DNA of 64,000 nt from Metaphire vulgaris (GCA_018105865.1 CM030859.1:3366097-3430096); one strand, 5' to 3'; positions 23,491 to 42,359 are shown, numbered from the stretch's first letter. The notes: generated by a model not told the origin, from the letters alone. Program-made: numbers and translations.

Positions 23491-23728
23491 TATCCCTGTA
23501 TAACTATTACACTGCAGATAAAATATTGTGCAGTTATACAGTAACTGAATGAGGTATTCATGCCAGTGCAACGTTTTCTATTTGTAGTTGCAAAGAAGAA
23601 TACAGAAACAAACCTGCTAGAGAACAAGAGGGCACAGAATGAGAGTATACAGCAAGACCATAATGGTTGAAACACAGCGATTATTACACATGGCAGAACC
23701 TGCTGAATCACTTTAAACTTTGCTGTTA

Positions 23729-24141
23729 GGGGCTGTCCATTAATTATGTCAACACATTTTGGGCAATTTTTGACCCTCTCCCCCTTGTCAACAACTGTCA
23801 ACTTTCAGTTAACCCCTCCCATAATTACGTCAAAAACTTTTGACCCCCCCAGATCAATGAAAGGTCCCAATAACAAGGTTAATATTTTTGCGATGATGAC
23901 CATTTTTCTCTTTTTTGCTCATCGAGTGTCAAAATGTGATGGCTATGACCATTTTTGTCATGCTTTTTTTCCATTATAATAAGTAGTATTCCATGAAATT
24001 TCCTAGTTTTTGATTATTTGTAAAAAAAATGAAATTGTTGACGTCAACTTCTCTTGACCCATCTCCCCCTGTCAAGAACTGTCAAACTTTTTCAAAACCC
24101 CTCTCCCCCCTAAATTGTTGACGTAATTAATGGACAGACCC
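23729..24141. mobile_element. Harbinger-like MITE with TTA target-site duplication
   Basis: GGGGCTGTCCATTAATTATG at the left, complement ending GGACAGACCC at the right, flanked by tta on both sides (23726-23728, 24142-24144). About 413 bp. Its right end lies 13 bp from the donor of the gene A linker exon. Confidence 0.9.
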
Positions 24142-24154
24142 TTATTATTACTAC

Positions 24155-24238
24155 CTGTACGTAGTGGGGCTGTCTCGGCAACATGGCCATTCTTTCCCTT
24201 TGATGAGCGGTTGTTTTTATCGTTGACCATTTTCTTGT
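24155..24238 (-). CDS. Gene A cytoplasmic linker exon
   Basis: Acceptor catccaaacag|AC, donor ACAG|GTAGTA, 84 nt, phase 1 in and out. Encodes a basic, polar linker (KKMVNDKNNRSSKGKNGHVA then ETAPLRTG). It fits exactly between the micro-exon and the NHL exon. The copy in gene B has lost both splice sites. Confidence 0.72.
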
Positions 24239-24632
24239 CTGTTTGGATGAGCATATATTTCATTTAATGGTTATTTGAGTAAATCGTCAAGTTGAAAATA
24301 AAATAAATTAACATAAATTAAATTCATATCAAAATCAGGCCATATGTTCTCGTGACAATTTCAAGTCATTTACAGTCGTTGCATTTTAAACCTACGTTTG
24401 ATAATTAGGCCTAATCTAGATAGGGTAAAACATGGATGGGCGATCATTCTGGGATCGAGTCGTGGTACCGGCGGCCAACGAAATTTAGTAGGCCTACAAG
24501 AAGATCAGAGTCGAACTCTACGCTCGTTCGAGTACGAAATTACCTTTCCCTTTACCTCTAAGCCTAGTCGTAATAACAGAACTGATAAGATCTGTATGCA
24601 GTGATTTGCAATTTTTGCAGAAAAACACAGAC

Positions 24633-24670
24633 CTGTTGTGGCAGGATTGTCTCCAGGCATTCGTGATTTT
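24633..24670 (-). CDS. Gene A 38-nt juxtamembrane micro-exon
   Basis: Acceptor ttgtttctttcag|AAAATC, donor ACAACAG|GTCTGT. It converts phase 2 (TM exon) to phase 1 (linker) and encodes RKSRMPGDNPATT. Same length and splice sites are kept in gene B at 45834-45871, despite replaced residues. Confidence 0.78.
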
Positions 24671-24814
24671 CTGAAAGAAACAAGGTGCTATGCAACATAC
24701 AGTCCATCGCTGTAGGTTGAAGCTAATTCATTCTACGTCAATGAAGGAAGCAATTTATTCTCAAGCGATTTTTAAATTGATATTCTACTGTCAATCTGAA
24801 TGCCACGGTTGATC

Positions 24815-24905
24815 ATTCGTCAGAGCGTCAGTCCTGTCGTCTCTAGGGAAGCGGTCGCCAGGGTTCGATTCTCGCTGCAGTCAAATGTTCACCGACGCGG
24901 AGAAG
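24815..24905 (+). repeat. tRNA-like SINE remnant (both units)
   Basis: Contains GGGTTCGATTCTCGC, a B-box-like block, with an A-box-like stretch about 50 bp upstream. The same sequence is at 46015-46095 in unit B. No full cloverleaf. Confidence 0.4.
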
Positions 24906-25227
24906 CATTTTGGGTGATGATTAACTATTGCAATAAGAGCTCAATATATTTTGAGCATTTGCAAGTAGGGGCCAACAATCTCATTGTCCCGTGGCAGTTG
25001 TCTCTTGTCGATTGCACTGCATTTCGGCCTAATTTAAATAGATTCTGCGATACAAGTTCAAATATAAATGCGACAGTGACATGATAATACCAATGCCATG
25101 TATGCTCACTAAAGAAAGAATAGGTACAGTTGAGCTTCGTTATAGCAGACTAGGTTAAAGCGTATGCTCTTTTCAACATACCCACGTGGTGCACTACCGT
25201 ATTGGATGGTATTTGATAAATCGTACT

Positions 25228-26042
25228 GTGACGAACCGGGCCTATGACTTTAACTCTATATCTCTCAGAATGACTGTGGCCCAGTTGGGTACAAGGGGGT
25301 TAACCTCACTATAAGACACGTGGCAATTCGACCTCGCTTTTTGGCATAGAGTTTACTCGCAAACTTGACAAGGGGACTGTAATGACTCTCTTCCTAGCTC
25401 TACTATCTAATCTCTTACTCTTTCAGCTATTAATCTCTGCTAGAAAGGTATCTAATACTCTACTCTCTATTTACCCTCTGCTCTGCGACGTACTCGGCGG
25501 GTGTACCTCTAGCCATTATCTCACTTGCTATTGAGTTTTGGACATTACTGTACATCGTACGTCGTCCTAGCTACCTTTCGTGCACCCGTGTACCCGTGTA
25601 CCGAGCATCTTAGATATCTCCGTGTATCCGTGCGCCGTTTACCTTAGCTATCTCCGTCTACCCGTACCTTTCTGATACCAGATACTACCAGTCCTCTTCC
25701 CATACATTTTATCGTTGGGGCAGTCCACCCCTTGGGTACCGCTAGTGCGGTGATTGATGCTCTTCACTAAGAAAGAGGGTACATGCATGCACCTACTAGC
25801 TAATCCAAGTAAGAACTCAGTTCACCCGTCCCGCTGCCTCTCATGGGCCTCTATTTAGAGGGTTTTAATGCTACCTTTTAGAAGGTGTACTACATGTAAA
25901 CCTCAGCTATCTATCGGCTTATAACTCAAAGACGCCTGGTGCCACCTATTGAATATCTTAGATTTAAGCTCTCTGGACTTTTTACTTATTGCTCAGGCAG
26001 TTATTATTATCACTAAAGGACATCGTCTATTATTATTATTGA

Positions 26043-26098
<56 letters not shown>

Positions 26099-26100
26099 TA
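25228..26100. repeat. Pyrimidine-rich ~0.9 kb interspersed repeat, copy 1
   Basis: Starts TGTGACGAACCGGGCC and contains CCACCCCTTGGG.ACCGCT, ATCGGCTTATAACTCAAAGACGCC and TATCACTAAAGGACAT. The same blocks are at 34420-35315 and 63391-64000. The body is rich in ctacctcag-type pyrimidine runs and ends in an (ATT)n tract (26026-26095). No ORF. Confidence 0.7.
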
Positions 26101-26230
26101 TTCATTTTATCAACTATCAAGTTAGCAATTAATTTTGCAGACCCGCTAAGTACGTTATAAGGTAGTTCTACTGCAGTAATAATAGACTTGGTTTAGATTG
26201 TCACAGCATCAGTTTAAATAAACGAAGTAC

Positions 26231-26384
26231 CTTTTGTTCCTCCTTATGTAAAACAAAAATATTGAAATTGTTGAAACAAGAGCTACGATGGCGATGACGA
26301 TCGCTGCAACAAAGGCACCGACTGGAACCGTCTTCTTCTGCTCTGGTTGCTCTGTTGTGGATGCTACGAATGGAGTTTTTTCTT
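26231..26384 (-). CDS. Gene A transmembrane exon
   Basis: Acceptor gtctatttag|AA, donor AAAAG|GTACTT. Encodes an EQPEQKKTVP stalk, a hydrophobic pass (VGAFVAAIVIAIVALVSTI then SIFLFY) and a basic IRRNKR stop-transfer. Identical length (154 nt) in gene B. Confidence 0.88.
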
Positions 26385-26499
26385 CTAAATAGACTTAAGT
26401 AACAATAATTTTGATAAATCAGATGCAGACAACCGTTTGATTTAATAGATAAAAGAATGTTGTTAAATAATCATTAATCAATTGCCGAAGAGAGAAATA

Positions 26500-26935
26500 A
26501 AATCCTGTTGTTTACTGAGTTTAATTTCGATCAGAGTTGAGTTTCGTGTGTTGAGAGCGGTTGCACCCTCTCTTTTTGGTGCCACTCCATCTTACCTATC
26601 AGAGCTAATCCATCCTTTTAGCTCAAACCCTGGTTGGCCAACTTGGCCATGTCTTCGGTCCACAACCCATGGCTTCATCAGTATGCCGCAAACACGAACC
26701 TCCTTGTTCCCGAAACGAGATTTTGAATCAGTTGGCCCTAACCTTTGGAATGCTCTTGACACCAGTATGCGTGGCTTAGCAACTCCTAATTCTATGGCTC
26801 TCTTTTGAAACGACTTAAAATTATCTCTTTGTCAATTTCCAGTTATTGCAGCGGGAGCGCTTCTGAGTGATTCTTCATAAGAGGCGCTATACAAATATTT
26901 TGTTACATTACATTACATATATTGAACCTAGTTTG
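26500..26935 (+). mobile_element. LINE RT C-terminal fossil in unit A only
   Basis: Plus frame: APSLFGATPSYLSELIHPF, later RDFESVGPNLWNALDTSMR, an L2/CR1 RT end, then a 3' tail with aggcgctatacaaatatttt. There is no counterpart in unit B, so it inserted after duplication into the intron between C2 and TM exons. Confidence 0.8.
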
Positions 26936-26949
26936 AAGCGGTAATAATA

Positions 26950-27020
26950 TAATATAATATAACAAGGTTTAAAGTGGTTCAGTAGGGACTGCCCTGTGTG
27001 AGAACCACTGTACGTCTACT
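26950..27020. repeat. ATAAT run plus aacaaggtttaaagtggttc short repeat
   Basis: The constant block aacaaggtttaaagtggttcagtagggactgccctgtgtgagaaccact follows an (ATAAT)n-like run. It is near-identical to 29733-29785, where the run is (TA)n. This is consistent with a short retroposon with a variable simple-repeat tail. Confidence 0.75.
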
Positions 27021-27424
27021 TACAATAACTATTGACACTTGAGAACACATCATTGAATTAACTTTGAACTAATTGAGATGATGTCCTCGAGGAGTGTTTA
27101 GAATCAAGATAATTTATTATCTCTACAACTGAAGTGTATCTCATATAATAGCGTAGTCATTGAATTTTTTTCTTATAGGACCTTGTCACCATGGTGCAGA
27201 CCTATGCATGCCTAAGAGAGAATCTCAACGGACCAATAGTGAAGCCTGTTTGCGCTGAGTTACCTTGCCGTCTCGGGTTCCAATCTGGAGTGGACATTCT
27301 GAGAAATACGCTTCGCTGTTAAAGTATTTTTAATAAGTAAGTAAGTAATGAAATAAGCAGATCGCTTCTAACGAGAACAATATTTCATATGCACATAATA
27401 CCAAAGTGATTGAGTTGTATTTAC

Positions 27425-27710
27425 CTGGCACAGAGTAAGACCACATATATTTGGATGATAAAGGACCTGGAAGGATATTTCACTTGGCAGATATAGGTTA
27501 GAGGCTGCAGCGCAATCACCTTTATATGAACTGTGGACGTGGTTTTGTCGTCGCTAAGAGTTGAATTCAGTCGTTTCCCATTACTGTCATTCCACTCCAT
27601 AATGGGATGAAGGTTTCCGTAGGATTGCATAGCACAGGACAGTTCCAAATCGTTACATGTCGGAGCACATGTGATTTTTGCGGCGCATGTTTTGTCTGAT
27701 GGAAATTTTT
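27425..27710 (-). pseudogene. Gene A C2-type Ig exon, 2-nt deletion
   Basis: Acceptor ttattag|AA, donor GCCAG|GTAAAT. It reads KTCAAKITCAPTC, LELSCAMQSYG, IMEW, TYICQVKYPSRS: the Cys-Trp-(YxC) Ig core plus an extra Cys pair. Gene B has tcgtct where A has tcct after PSR, so A leaves the frame 16 codons before the donor. Confidence 0.82.
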
Positions 27711-28306
27711 CTAATAATCGACAAAAACAATAAGTTCATAGCAAAAGTTCGTTTAATCGTTATGTTTTCAATAGTTATTTTCAGTCTCGTTTTGTGCTTT
27801 GCAAAAGATACATTTAATTATCCAAAAACCGTTTAGATTTGTTGGCGTTATCATAATCTAAATTGACAATGTATTGCAGATATGGGTTTCAAGAGGCTAC
27901 TTCAGGTGTTAAAATTTTCTCGTAGATTTGATTTATTTGACTGCAATGCCCAGAATTTACTTATTTAAGGATCTGAGTATTTCTGCTCAATAAAACCAAA
28001 CTTTCAGTTAACCAATACTTTCCAAATAGTTTAGGATTGCTCCAGAACCCGTAACTGCTAATTTCCCCCGTTGCCTTCGATGCGTTAACGATGTAATCTG
28101 TAATACATTTGAAGTTTTGCATTAACTATTTCCTTATGCTTAGCATTTGTTTAGAAAATCTTATTCCCTTCTGCCTTAGATTGTTGTCCATTCATTTTTT
28201 GTTTTGTTTTTGATGACTGCTGTTCTATTTATTTCTATTGGACTCTGTAATGTGCCCTTGCTCCTGACATTTTGGTAATACAGCGCAAACGAAATTATCC
28301 GTTTAA

Positions 28307-28392
<86 letters not shown>

Positions 28393-28470
28393 ATACTAAT
28401 AATAATAATAACTACTACTACCTAAACACAATGAGTTCTACTACTACTACTACTACTACTACTCTGTGTA
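28307..28470. repeat. (ACT)n tract directly 3' of the gene A V exon
   Basis: Two (ACT)n blocks (28307-28392 and 28437-28462) separated by a stray copy of the V-exon end (aacacaatgagttc). The tract starts about 20 bp beyond the V donor. Confidence 0.92.
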
Positions 28471-28488
28471 ATAATAATTGATGTTTAC

Positions 28489-28786
28489 CAAACACAATGA
28501 AACAGTCGTCTGTGTTGCCTGTTTTGATTTGACGTGAACAGTCCTGCGTCTTTATTTGAGACGTTCTCTATCTGTAGATTGCACGCATTGCCGTTCTCTG
28601 TAACACTGAATCTTCCCTTGTATCCGTTGTAGATGTAACCTCCTTGATAGAGGATTTCGTGACCATTGGCTCCAATTGGCAGATGATACCATTCACAGCG
28701 TCCAAGGCTGCTGGTGCAGTACAGCGTTGCATTGTCGCCAACTGCTGCTTCAGTGTCACGTGGAACGACGATGAACTCTGCCTCAA
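28489..28786 (-). pseudogene. Gene A V-set Ig exon, 11 nt shorter than in gene B
   Basis: Acceptor gcgtttttcag|TT, donor GTTTG|GTAAAC. Opens VEAEFIVVPRDTEAAVGDNA, then LYC, RCEW, GRFSVTE, LQIENVSNKDAGLFT. Bases lost right after FT remove the second core Cys (FTC in gene B) and shift the frame. Confidence 0.85.
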
Positions 28787-28828
28787 CTGAAAAACGCAGC
28801 AATAATATGCGTTGAACATGAAATATTA

Positions 28829-29220
28829 GGGTAAGTAGGTAAATAAGTAAGTAAAATCTCGTGGTTTTATATAGCGCTTGGAAAGCATCACAGCGGTAGC
28901 TGCTTACTCTTAGGCGCTTAGCCTTTTTAAAATAGCTATGGGAAAGGCACATGATCAGCCAGGCAATAGTCAATATCCGAAGGGCAGTGAGGCTAGGTTG
29001 TCACAGTTATGGAGGAAATGATTTCAGAAAAAGAAAGGATTTAAGCTTTGACGTCACGTGAAGACTTGAGGATATAATGCAGGAATTATAGGAAATGAGG
29101 ATTCAGATTTTATTGTTTGAAAGTGTCCAAGTCTGCGGAGGGAAGCTGGGATCGAGTTCCAAAGTTCAGGTGCAGCGTATGAAAAGACACGGTTGCAGAT
29201 TTCCAGGGAGATTACGATAA
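28829..29220 (-). mobile_element. LINE 3' end, unit A only
   Basis: Minus frame reads NRVFSYAAPELWNSIPASLR then a 3' untranslated tail with gcgcctaagagtaagcagct and gcgctatataaaacc. Unit B reads through without it (gtgatatcggtaataattaagg). The same 3' tail is at about 19685-19790. Confidence 0.78.
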
Positions 29221-29678
29221 TAATAATTAAGACTGGATGTTTGCCCGTCAAGTATGACACAGAAAGCTATACTGTTTTCTTAAAGGCGGAGGTTACCCAT
29301 ACTCGATTTCCAGCTTTGGGGCGTGGGCGCTGATCTCCGGCTTCTGTAGCATACAGTGAAGCAGGTGCTTACACCATTAATCTAGAATAGGTTGCCAGCC
29401 AAACGTCTAGACCTACGCTTTACCTCACAGCTAAACGCTACTCCTCATTTTCTTTACAACCCCATCTAGCGAGTAAGACTGAGTCGACTTTAAAGGCTCC
29501 AACGGGTCTAGAGCCCGTCGTCAGCGTGCCTGCCGCCAAGATTTTATTCAGCCTATAATGCTTTCCGATATAGGTCTAATACTCATTTTCGACATGTTCT
29601 AGCATTTTGTCCAGGAACTTGTCATAAAAAGCAACATAGCTTGATGAGCAGTTTGATGTTTGCCGGGTTTCTCATTCG

Positions 29679-29679
<1 letters not shown>

Positions 29680-29734
<55 letters not shown>

Positions 29735-29785
29735 CAAGGTTTAAAGTGGTTCAGTAGGGACTGCCCTGGGTGAGAACCACTGTTG
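29680..29785. repeat. (TA)n plus aacaaggtttaaagtggttc short repeat
   Basis: A (TA)n run (29680-29733) fused to the same constant block seen at 26962. Absent from unit B, where ttctcattcgccataatgcaac is continuous. Confidence 0.78.
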
Positions 29786-30814
29786 TTCCCGTCTAATGCC
29801 ACATACAGTTGACCATGGGTAAATAATGGTTAACTTAAACACTGTATAATTCAACATGTTTCCGTATTTACCCTGCAGTGTTTCGATGGTCACTGCAAAT
29901 GCAGGGATCATTGGAAATGGGCGGAGTTTCAAAATGAACTTCAAATTCCCGTCATCGAAAATCGGTTATTTGAATTGTAGCCAATTCGCCTGGCTTGTTT
30001 TCTGATAGGATTATTATGTATGCAAACTTTTTGTGACAATCTCTCACAATCAGTCTCGTTCGGTTGATCTGCCCTTTCTTCAGATTCTTGTTACGAAGAA
30101 GCAACGCAATGGTTACTATTTGAGAGATGTGAGATGGATGGGAAGAGGAACATAGCGGAGAAGGGGATAAAGAATGTGGGGGAGAGGAAAAGAGAGGAAA
30201 GGCAGATAAGAGGAGGGAGAGGAGAAGGGAGATGAAAGGTGAGGAAGATATACAATATATATATATATATGCTTTATATACACATTGCATATATATGCTT
30301 TATAGATATAAATATATATGAAAGGTGAGGAAGGTATATATATATATTATATTTATATATGATGTCAGAATTGCGTTTTGATACAGGCATATTAGAAACC
30401 ATATGCCATCATTGAATGACAGTGACTAAGATGGTCATCGTATAGTCTTTCTCGCATTCAATTAACACCTTCGCTGTGGTTGCGACACAATGCATTGGAT
30501 CAGGTTCGAACGAACTGCGCTTCGATTGCATAACGCAAACTCTTTCCATAAACTGATTCAGAGCGTTCATCTAACTAGACATATTACCCGGACTTAGTCA
30601 AATTCAATATTGGTGTCTCTAGGAAAACCTTCATCGAGACGTTTAACTGCTACACCCGCAGCATAAGCAAGCTTTGCGCAGTTGATAATTGGTTTCGATT
30701 GCTTTCACTTTCTCATTAAACTGAGGTACCTGGTCATGAACCTAAGAGTTACACTGTACTTCCTTGATCTTAGAATTAATACAGGTCTTTGTCTTAGAAC
30801 GCGTGAATACTTAC

Positions 30815-30875
30815 CGCTAGAAATAAAGATGAGGGTCACAATAATATTCAAATATTTCTTGTTAAAACTCAACAT
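30815..30875 (-). CDS. Gene A signal-peptide exon
   Basis: ATG at 30875, 20 codons plus 1 nt, donor AGCG|GTAAGT. MLSFNKKYLN then IIVTLIFISS is a typical short signal peptide (basic n-region, hydrophobic core, small residues). Phase 1 joins the V exon to give ISS-VEAEF. Confidence 0.82.
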
Positions 30876-31791
30876 TTTTACGCCATAGTTTAAAGTAAAA
30901 TTAATACGCAGCAAACCGCCACAAAAACATGGCGAATGCTCTAAAGTTTACTTTGCACTGACACCACAGATCATCAGAGCGTGTCCAGACGTGCCCTCTT
31001 ATTAGTCGCTATTCAAAACTTGTTTGAAGAGGCTCATAATACAAGTGGACTATATACTCTAGTCGATGGGACTAAAGGATTAAACGCTTGAGAAGGTCTA
31101 GTGTAAGTCGACGTTCTTATTCGCAGCCTATATGCGTTTTATATTGCAAATACTTACACTAGTATACGTGATGGCAAAGCAGGCATGAATAATTTCAGCC
31201 AAAGTCAGTTGTTCCTGGTAGGACTTTTCAGCAGAGATAACAGAAATACAGTATAAGTGACCAGAGGAAGTTGGTTTTTGAGTAGGGTTGCAAAAGTCTT
31301 TTTAGAACCATTCAGAGGTTTCTGTGGTCTATAAATTCTTCAATCCGCTGGGTATAAACATGGACTAACTGTATGTGTATAGGCCTGTGAATGGTCACGA
31401 ATTAAAATATTCGAAGAACAATGGCTCCTCCTAGTCACAATGGACTTCATTTCAGGGATTCCAGATGTCTCTAAAATTGTCCAAAAATAATTAATTTAAC
31501 TGATAATGACCTCGAACACATAGGCGATGTTGCATTAATATCTCGATGTCCATTTATTGGTTTAAAATGAAATCCGCTTTTCATTTAAGCTGCTGAAAGA
31601 CTTCCGTCATTAAGAACGATTAGCAAACACCGGAGATCGCATCAATGTTTATATTTAATGTTCATCGGGAACCCCTATGTTTAACCATTGCTAGCTTGCT
31701 ACTTGTGTTTCATTGCTTGCTACTTGTGTTTAGAATTAGATATCAAAGTGTGAGATCAGTGTTACCAATTTTGACTCATGTTCAAAACACA
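30876..31791. promoter_or_regulatory. Bidirectional intergenic region between gene A and the type I gene
   Basis: 916 bp between two divergent start codons. Blocks near each start are shared with the B locus (53912-54305 and 61460-61642), which suggests conserved promoter or 5' UTR sequence. No clear TATA box was recognised. Confidence 0.55.
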
Positions 31792-39260
<7,469 letters not shown>

Positions 39261-39336
39261 ACGACGACGAAGGACAGAATCTTATACCGAAATGCTAACT
39301 AATACTGTTCTAATTACCATTATTACCAGAACAATT

Positions 39337-39413
39337 TACAGGGTTGCGCAAAAACCGGACTACATTAATGCAAACCTAAATGTGACTAGTCCGGTTTTTT
39401 GCGCCACCCTGTA
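39337..39413. mobile_element. 77 bp mariner-type mini-MITE
   Basis: TACAGGGTTGCGCAAAAACC at the left, complement GGTTTTTTGCGCCACCCTGTA at the right, bounded by TA on both sides. The arms cover nearly the whole element. It lies about 75 bp 3' of the type I gene 2 stop codon and could be in its 3' UTR. Confidence 0.85.
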
Positions 39414-40316
39414 TAGTGTATATAGCTTTGCAGCAAATACTATACTATGAAAATACTAGTCAGAAGCGATTTTGACAGCGCTGAATATGTCAATGAAGGT
39501 CGGAAAGTGGCGATGTTACATATTAGGCTCAAAATTTTTTTAGGTCTCTGGGCTCGAGCCCCCAGCCACCATCCCCTTTTGAGAGGCCACCATAGGGAAG
39601 AGGGAAGCTATAGGAGTTTGGCCCAACGCGTTTTCATTCAAGTTTATGCCAATGATTATTATTTGCGAGAGTAATTTTCTGGCGCTGATGTTGTAGATAT
39701 TACAATATCCCAGTTTAAGCATGCTTAACAAACGATTTTCTGCTTTGGCTGAGCTGCAATATTCGGAATTAGATTAATTAGTGATCCATCTTTGGTGTAA
39801 AGATCTGATGTGTTATTTTTCGGAGGCGTTTTTATCATCCGCTCAGAATTTATTTAATACAAGAATTCTTTCCGATTGTTTTATGGTGATGAGTTAAAAC
39901 AGTGAACTAACAACAGTAGAGGTTGATACTTTCCTAAGTGAGAGACGTGGTGGTGTCATTAATTATAAGCAAAACCTTTTAGTTGAGTACCAATTTGTAA
40001 GTAATTAAAGAGACTATCTTGAGGCAACAGTTAACCTTTGTATCGTAAAATTGTGTATTGTAACGACGTCTAATGTTATTGTCTCTGTCCTGTGTTCTCA
40101 GTGATGTGATAAATTCTGATAAACTGGTCTAGCAGCATCATCCATCGATGTTTGCGTTCTGATATTTTGTTAACTCTTCAGCTGAGATCATCACGTTTTC
40201 TCGACTTGCCAATACATTCACCGACAAACGTTCAGAAGCTTTGCCGATTTAGGAAAAGACAAATAATTACTTGTTTTAAAATGATTTCGAACAAAGAAAT
40301 GTCTGAGAGTTGATGT

Positions 40317-40600
40317 CCAGTGTTTTATCCATACTCCAGGCTTTGTGGAGAATTGAGATCTGGGGGGGGGGCGAATTGACTTGGCTGGAGGGAAGACACA
40401 CACACTGCAACTCGCTGTTCCACAATCTTCCAAAAGTATCCTTATGTAAACTCCAATCGATTCAAAATGCCTTAGCTCGTGCAATAACTAAATCACCTAA
40501 ATTTTGCCACATTATACACCATTACTCAAATCTCTCCACTGGCTCAAAATAGCAGAACGCATTGAATATAAAATAATATCGACGACTTATACTTGACAAA
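40317..40600 (+). mobile_element. Truncated hAT-like MITE joined to a LINE RT fossil
   Basis: 40317-40405 repeats one end of the 19485-19666 MITE in inverse orientation. 40410-40600 reads LPKVSLCKLQSIQNALARAI then, after a frame change, YSNLSTGSK-like sequence, an L2/CR1 RT end. Confidence 0.65.
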
Positions 40601-41004
40601 TCTAACTTCAAGTTTACATTTAATGACATAGAAATTGCAATAATCACTTGTTGTTAAATGTTGCATTAAGCTCACTGTTATATTGTTCTGCAATGGTTTT
40701 TTGTTACTCATCCTCGTACATTCATTGGCGTTGGTTTCTCAATTAATTTCTATGGCGTCACTATCATAATGCCCAGGGCTCCAGCCGATGGCGCACCAAA
40801 TCCAAATTGAGCTAGAGCTAGGTCAGTTAATTATCAGTAAAAACTAGGAAACTTGCAGGGTCCATTGAGGATATATATACTTTATTGGCTCCTTCACTGT
40901 ATATAACTGTTTAGGGATACCAGATCAGTTGGAAAAAATTTAAGGACTAAACTTTCCTACTTATTTAAAAATAATTATATAGCCTGCCTACTGCTGGTAA
41001 GGAA

Positions 41005-41440
41005 ATAAAATGACAACCGAAAATAAATTTATTACAGGCTATAATTTTATTTCCCACAAACAGTAGGCCATATAGTAGATAGGTAGAAAATAAATATTAT
41101 TTTTATCAATAGGATATGATTTATTTCCAACCAATGCTTTACACAGGTTTAGATAGGGAGGTGGACTAGTAAATAAATTTATTACCGGTTATAATTTTAT
41201 TTCCCCACCAACAGTCGGTTATATAGGCCTAGATATAAGTATGAAATAAATTTATTACCTGCTACCAACTGTATGCATTAAAGTGATTAAAGCTATATTT
41301 AGATGTTATGTTAATAGGAGGAAATAAATTTATACAGAAATAGATTTATACAGAAATAAATTTATACGTATACCGCATGATTTTATTTCCCTGGCAACTG
41401 CAGGCTCCGCCTAGGAAATAATTTTATGGGGAAAATAAAT
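41005..41440. repeat. Cluster of inverted GAAATAAATTTAT / ATAATTTTATTTCC subrepeats
   Basis: At least seven copies of a GAAATAAATTTAT-like motif and four of its partner ATAATTTTATTTCC, alternating in orientation over about 430 bp, without coding potential. Probably the core of a palindromic MITE. Confidence 0.65.
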
Positions 41441-41745
41441 TTGTACGACCGTAAATGACGTCACGCGATTTTGGCAGTTTTTTACCCCACCTCTCTTCCC
41501 AGTCACAAGTCGTCACAATAAGTCAGACCCCCTAAAAATGACGTCACAACGCGTTGACTCTCCACCCCCATCTTTTTAATGTCAAAATTAATGTTTCAGT
41601 TCACGTATTTCTTGAATGAAGCGGATATCGCAATCAATTCGTTTGAAAATACCCATTTGTAGGTCTCCAATTATAACTTCGGGCGCGTAATTGCCGAAAT
41701 AAGCAGCGTAAGTCAGCTGAATTTTAGCTCTGTATAAATAGTGTA

Positions 41746-42090
41746 GGGGCCGTCCATTAATTACGTTAACAAATTTTGGCCAATTTTGCCCTCCTCCCCC
41801 TTGTCAACAACTGTCAAACTTTCTGTGACCTCCCCTATAATTATGTCAAAAACTTTTGACTCCCCAATAAGATCAGTGACAAGTGTCCCTAAGAAGTTTA
41901 GAAGGTTATTATTCTTGCGGCGATGACCTTTTCTCCTTTTTGATCATCAAGTGTCAAAACGTGGTGTGGTGAGAACCATTTTTTGCTGTCTTTTGCAATA
42001 AATAGTATTCCATATAATTTCCTATTTTCTGATAATTTAGAAAAAAATGAAACCGTTGACGTCAACTTCTCTTGACCACCTGTCAAAAAC
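41746..42090. mobile_element. Harbinger-like MITE, 3'-truncated
   Basis: Starts GGGGCCGTCCATTAATTACG and matches the family through the gttgacgtcaacttctcttgacc block, then loses the right TIR. Confidence 0.82.
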
Positions 42091-42254
42091 TGCTGACGCC
42101 AGATGAATTTTACCCTTATCAGTTTAGATTAAATGCATTCATCTGTCCACGGAGGGCCTCGTGGTAAGTGAAACTGTGCAACTACTGTAGATACAAGTAG
42201 AATTTTTAATTTGAATGGATTCGAGAAGTTGTAAAAAGTGTTGACATCTATTAA

Positions 42255-42286
<32 letters not shown>

Positions 42287-42340
42287 CTGATATATATATA
42301 GTTATATACTGATATATATATGCATATATATATATCAGTA
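42255..42340. repeat. (TA)n with CATA/GATA interruptions
   Basis: Simple repeat; the IYIYI frames are artefacts. Confidence 0.9.
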
Positions 42341-42359
42341 TGGGCCTGTATGGCAGCCT

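Larger units (their letters stand above)
21844..30875 (-). pseudogene. Type II receptor gene A: SP, V-Ig, C2-Ig, TM, linker, NHL propeller; Ig exons broken
   Basis: Seven exons join in consistent phase: signal peptide 30875-30815, V-set 28786-28489, C2 27710-27425, TM 26384-26231, micro-exon 24670-24633, linker 24238-24155, NHL 22721-21844. With intact Ig exons as in gene B the protein would be about 603 aa: an extracellular Ig pair, one membrane pass, then about 330 intracellular residues ending in an NHL-type beta-propeller. Here the V exon is 298 nt (gene B: 309) and loses the second canonical Cys, and the C2 exon is 286 nt (gene B: 288). Both therefore shift frame, while TM, linker and NHL exons stay open. 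The NHL part may still be used through another start or splice form, or the lesions may be alleles or assembly errors. It is divergent from the type I gene at 31792. Confidence 0.78.
19030..31220. repeat. Segmental duplication unit A (paralogue of 42940-54305)
   Basis: From the tract with gaatatgaataatgcttgcg to caggcatg..taatttcagccaaagtca, the sequence aligns with unit B apart from private insertions. It includes all exons of type II gene A and its 3' flank. The match resumes to the right at 31569-32120 against 61460-63385, covering the start of the divergent type I gene. Confidence 0.85.
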
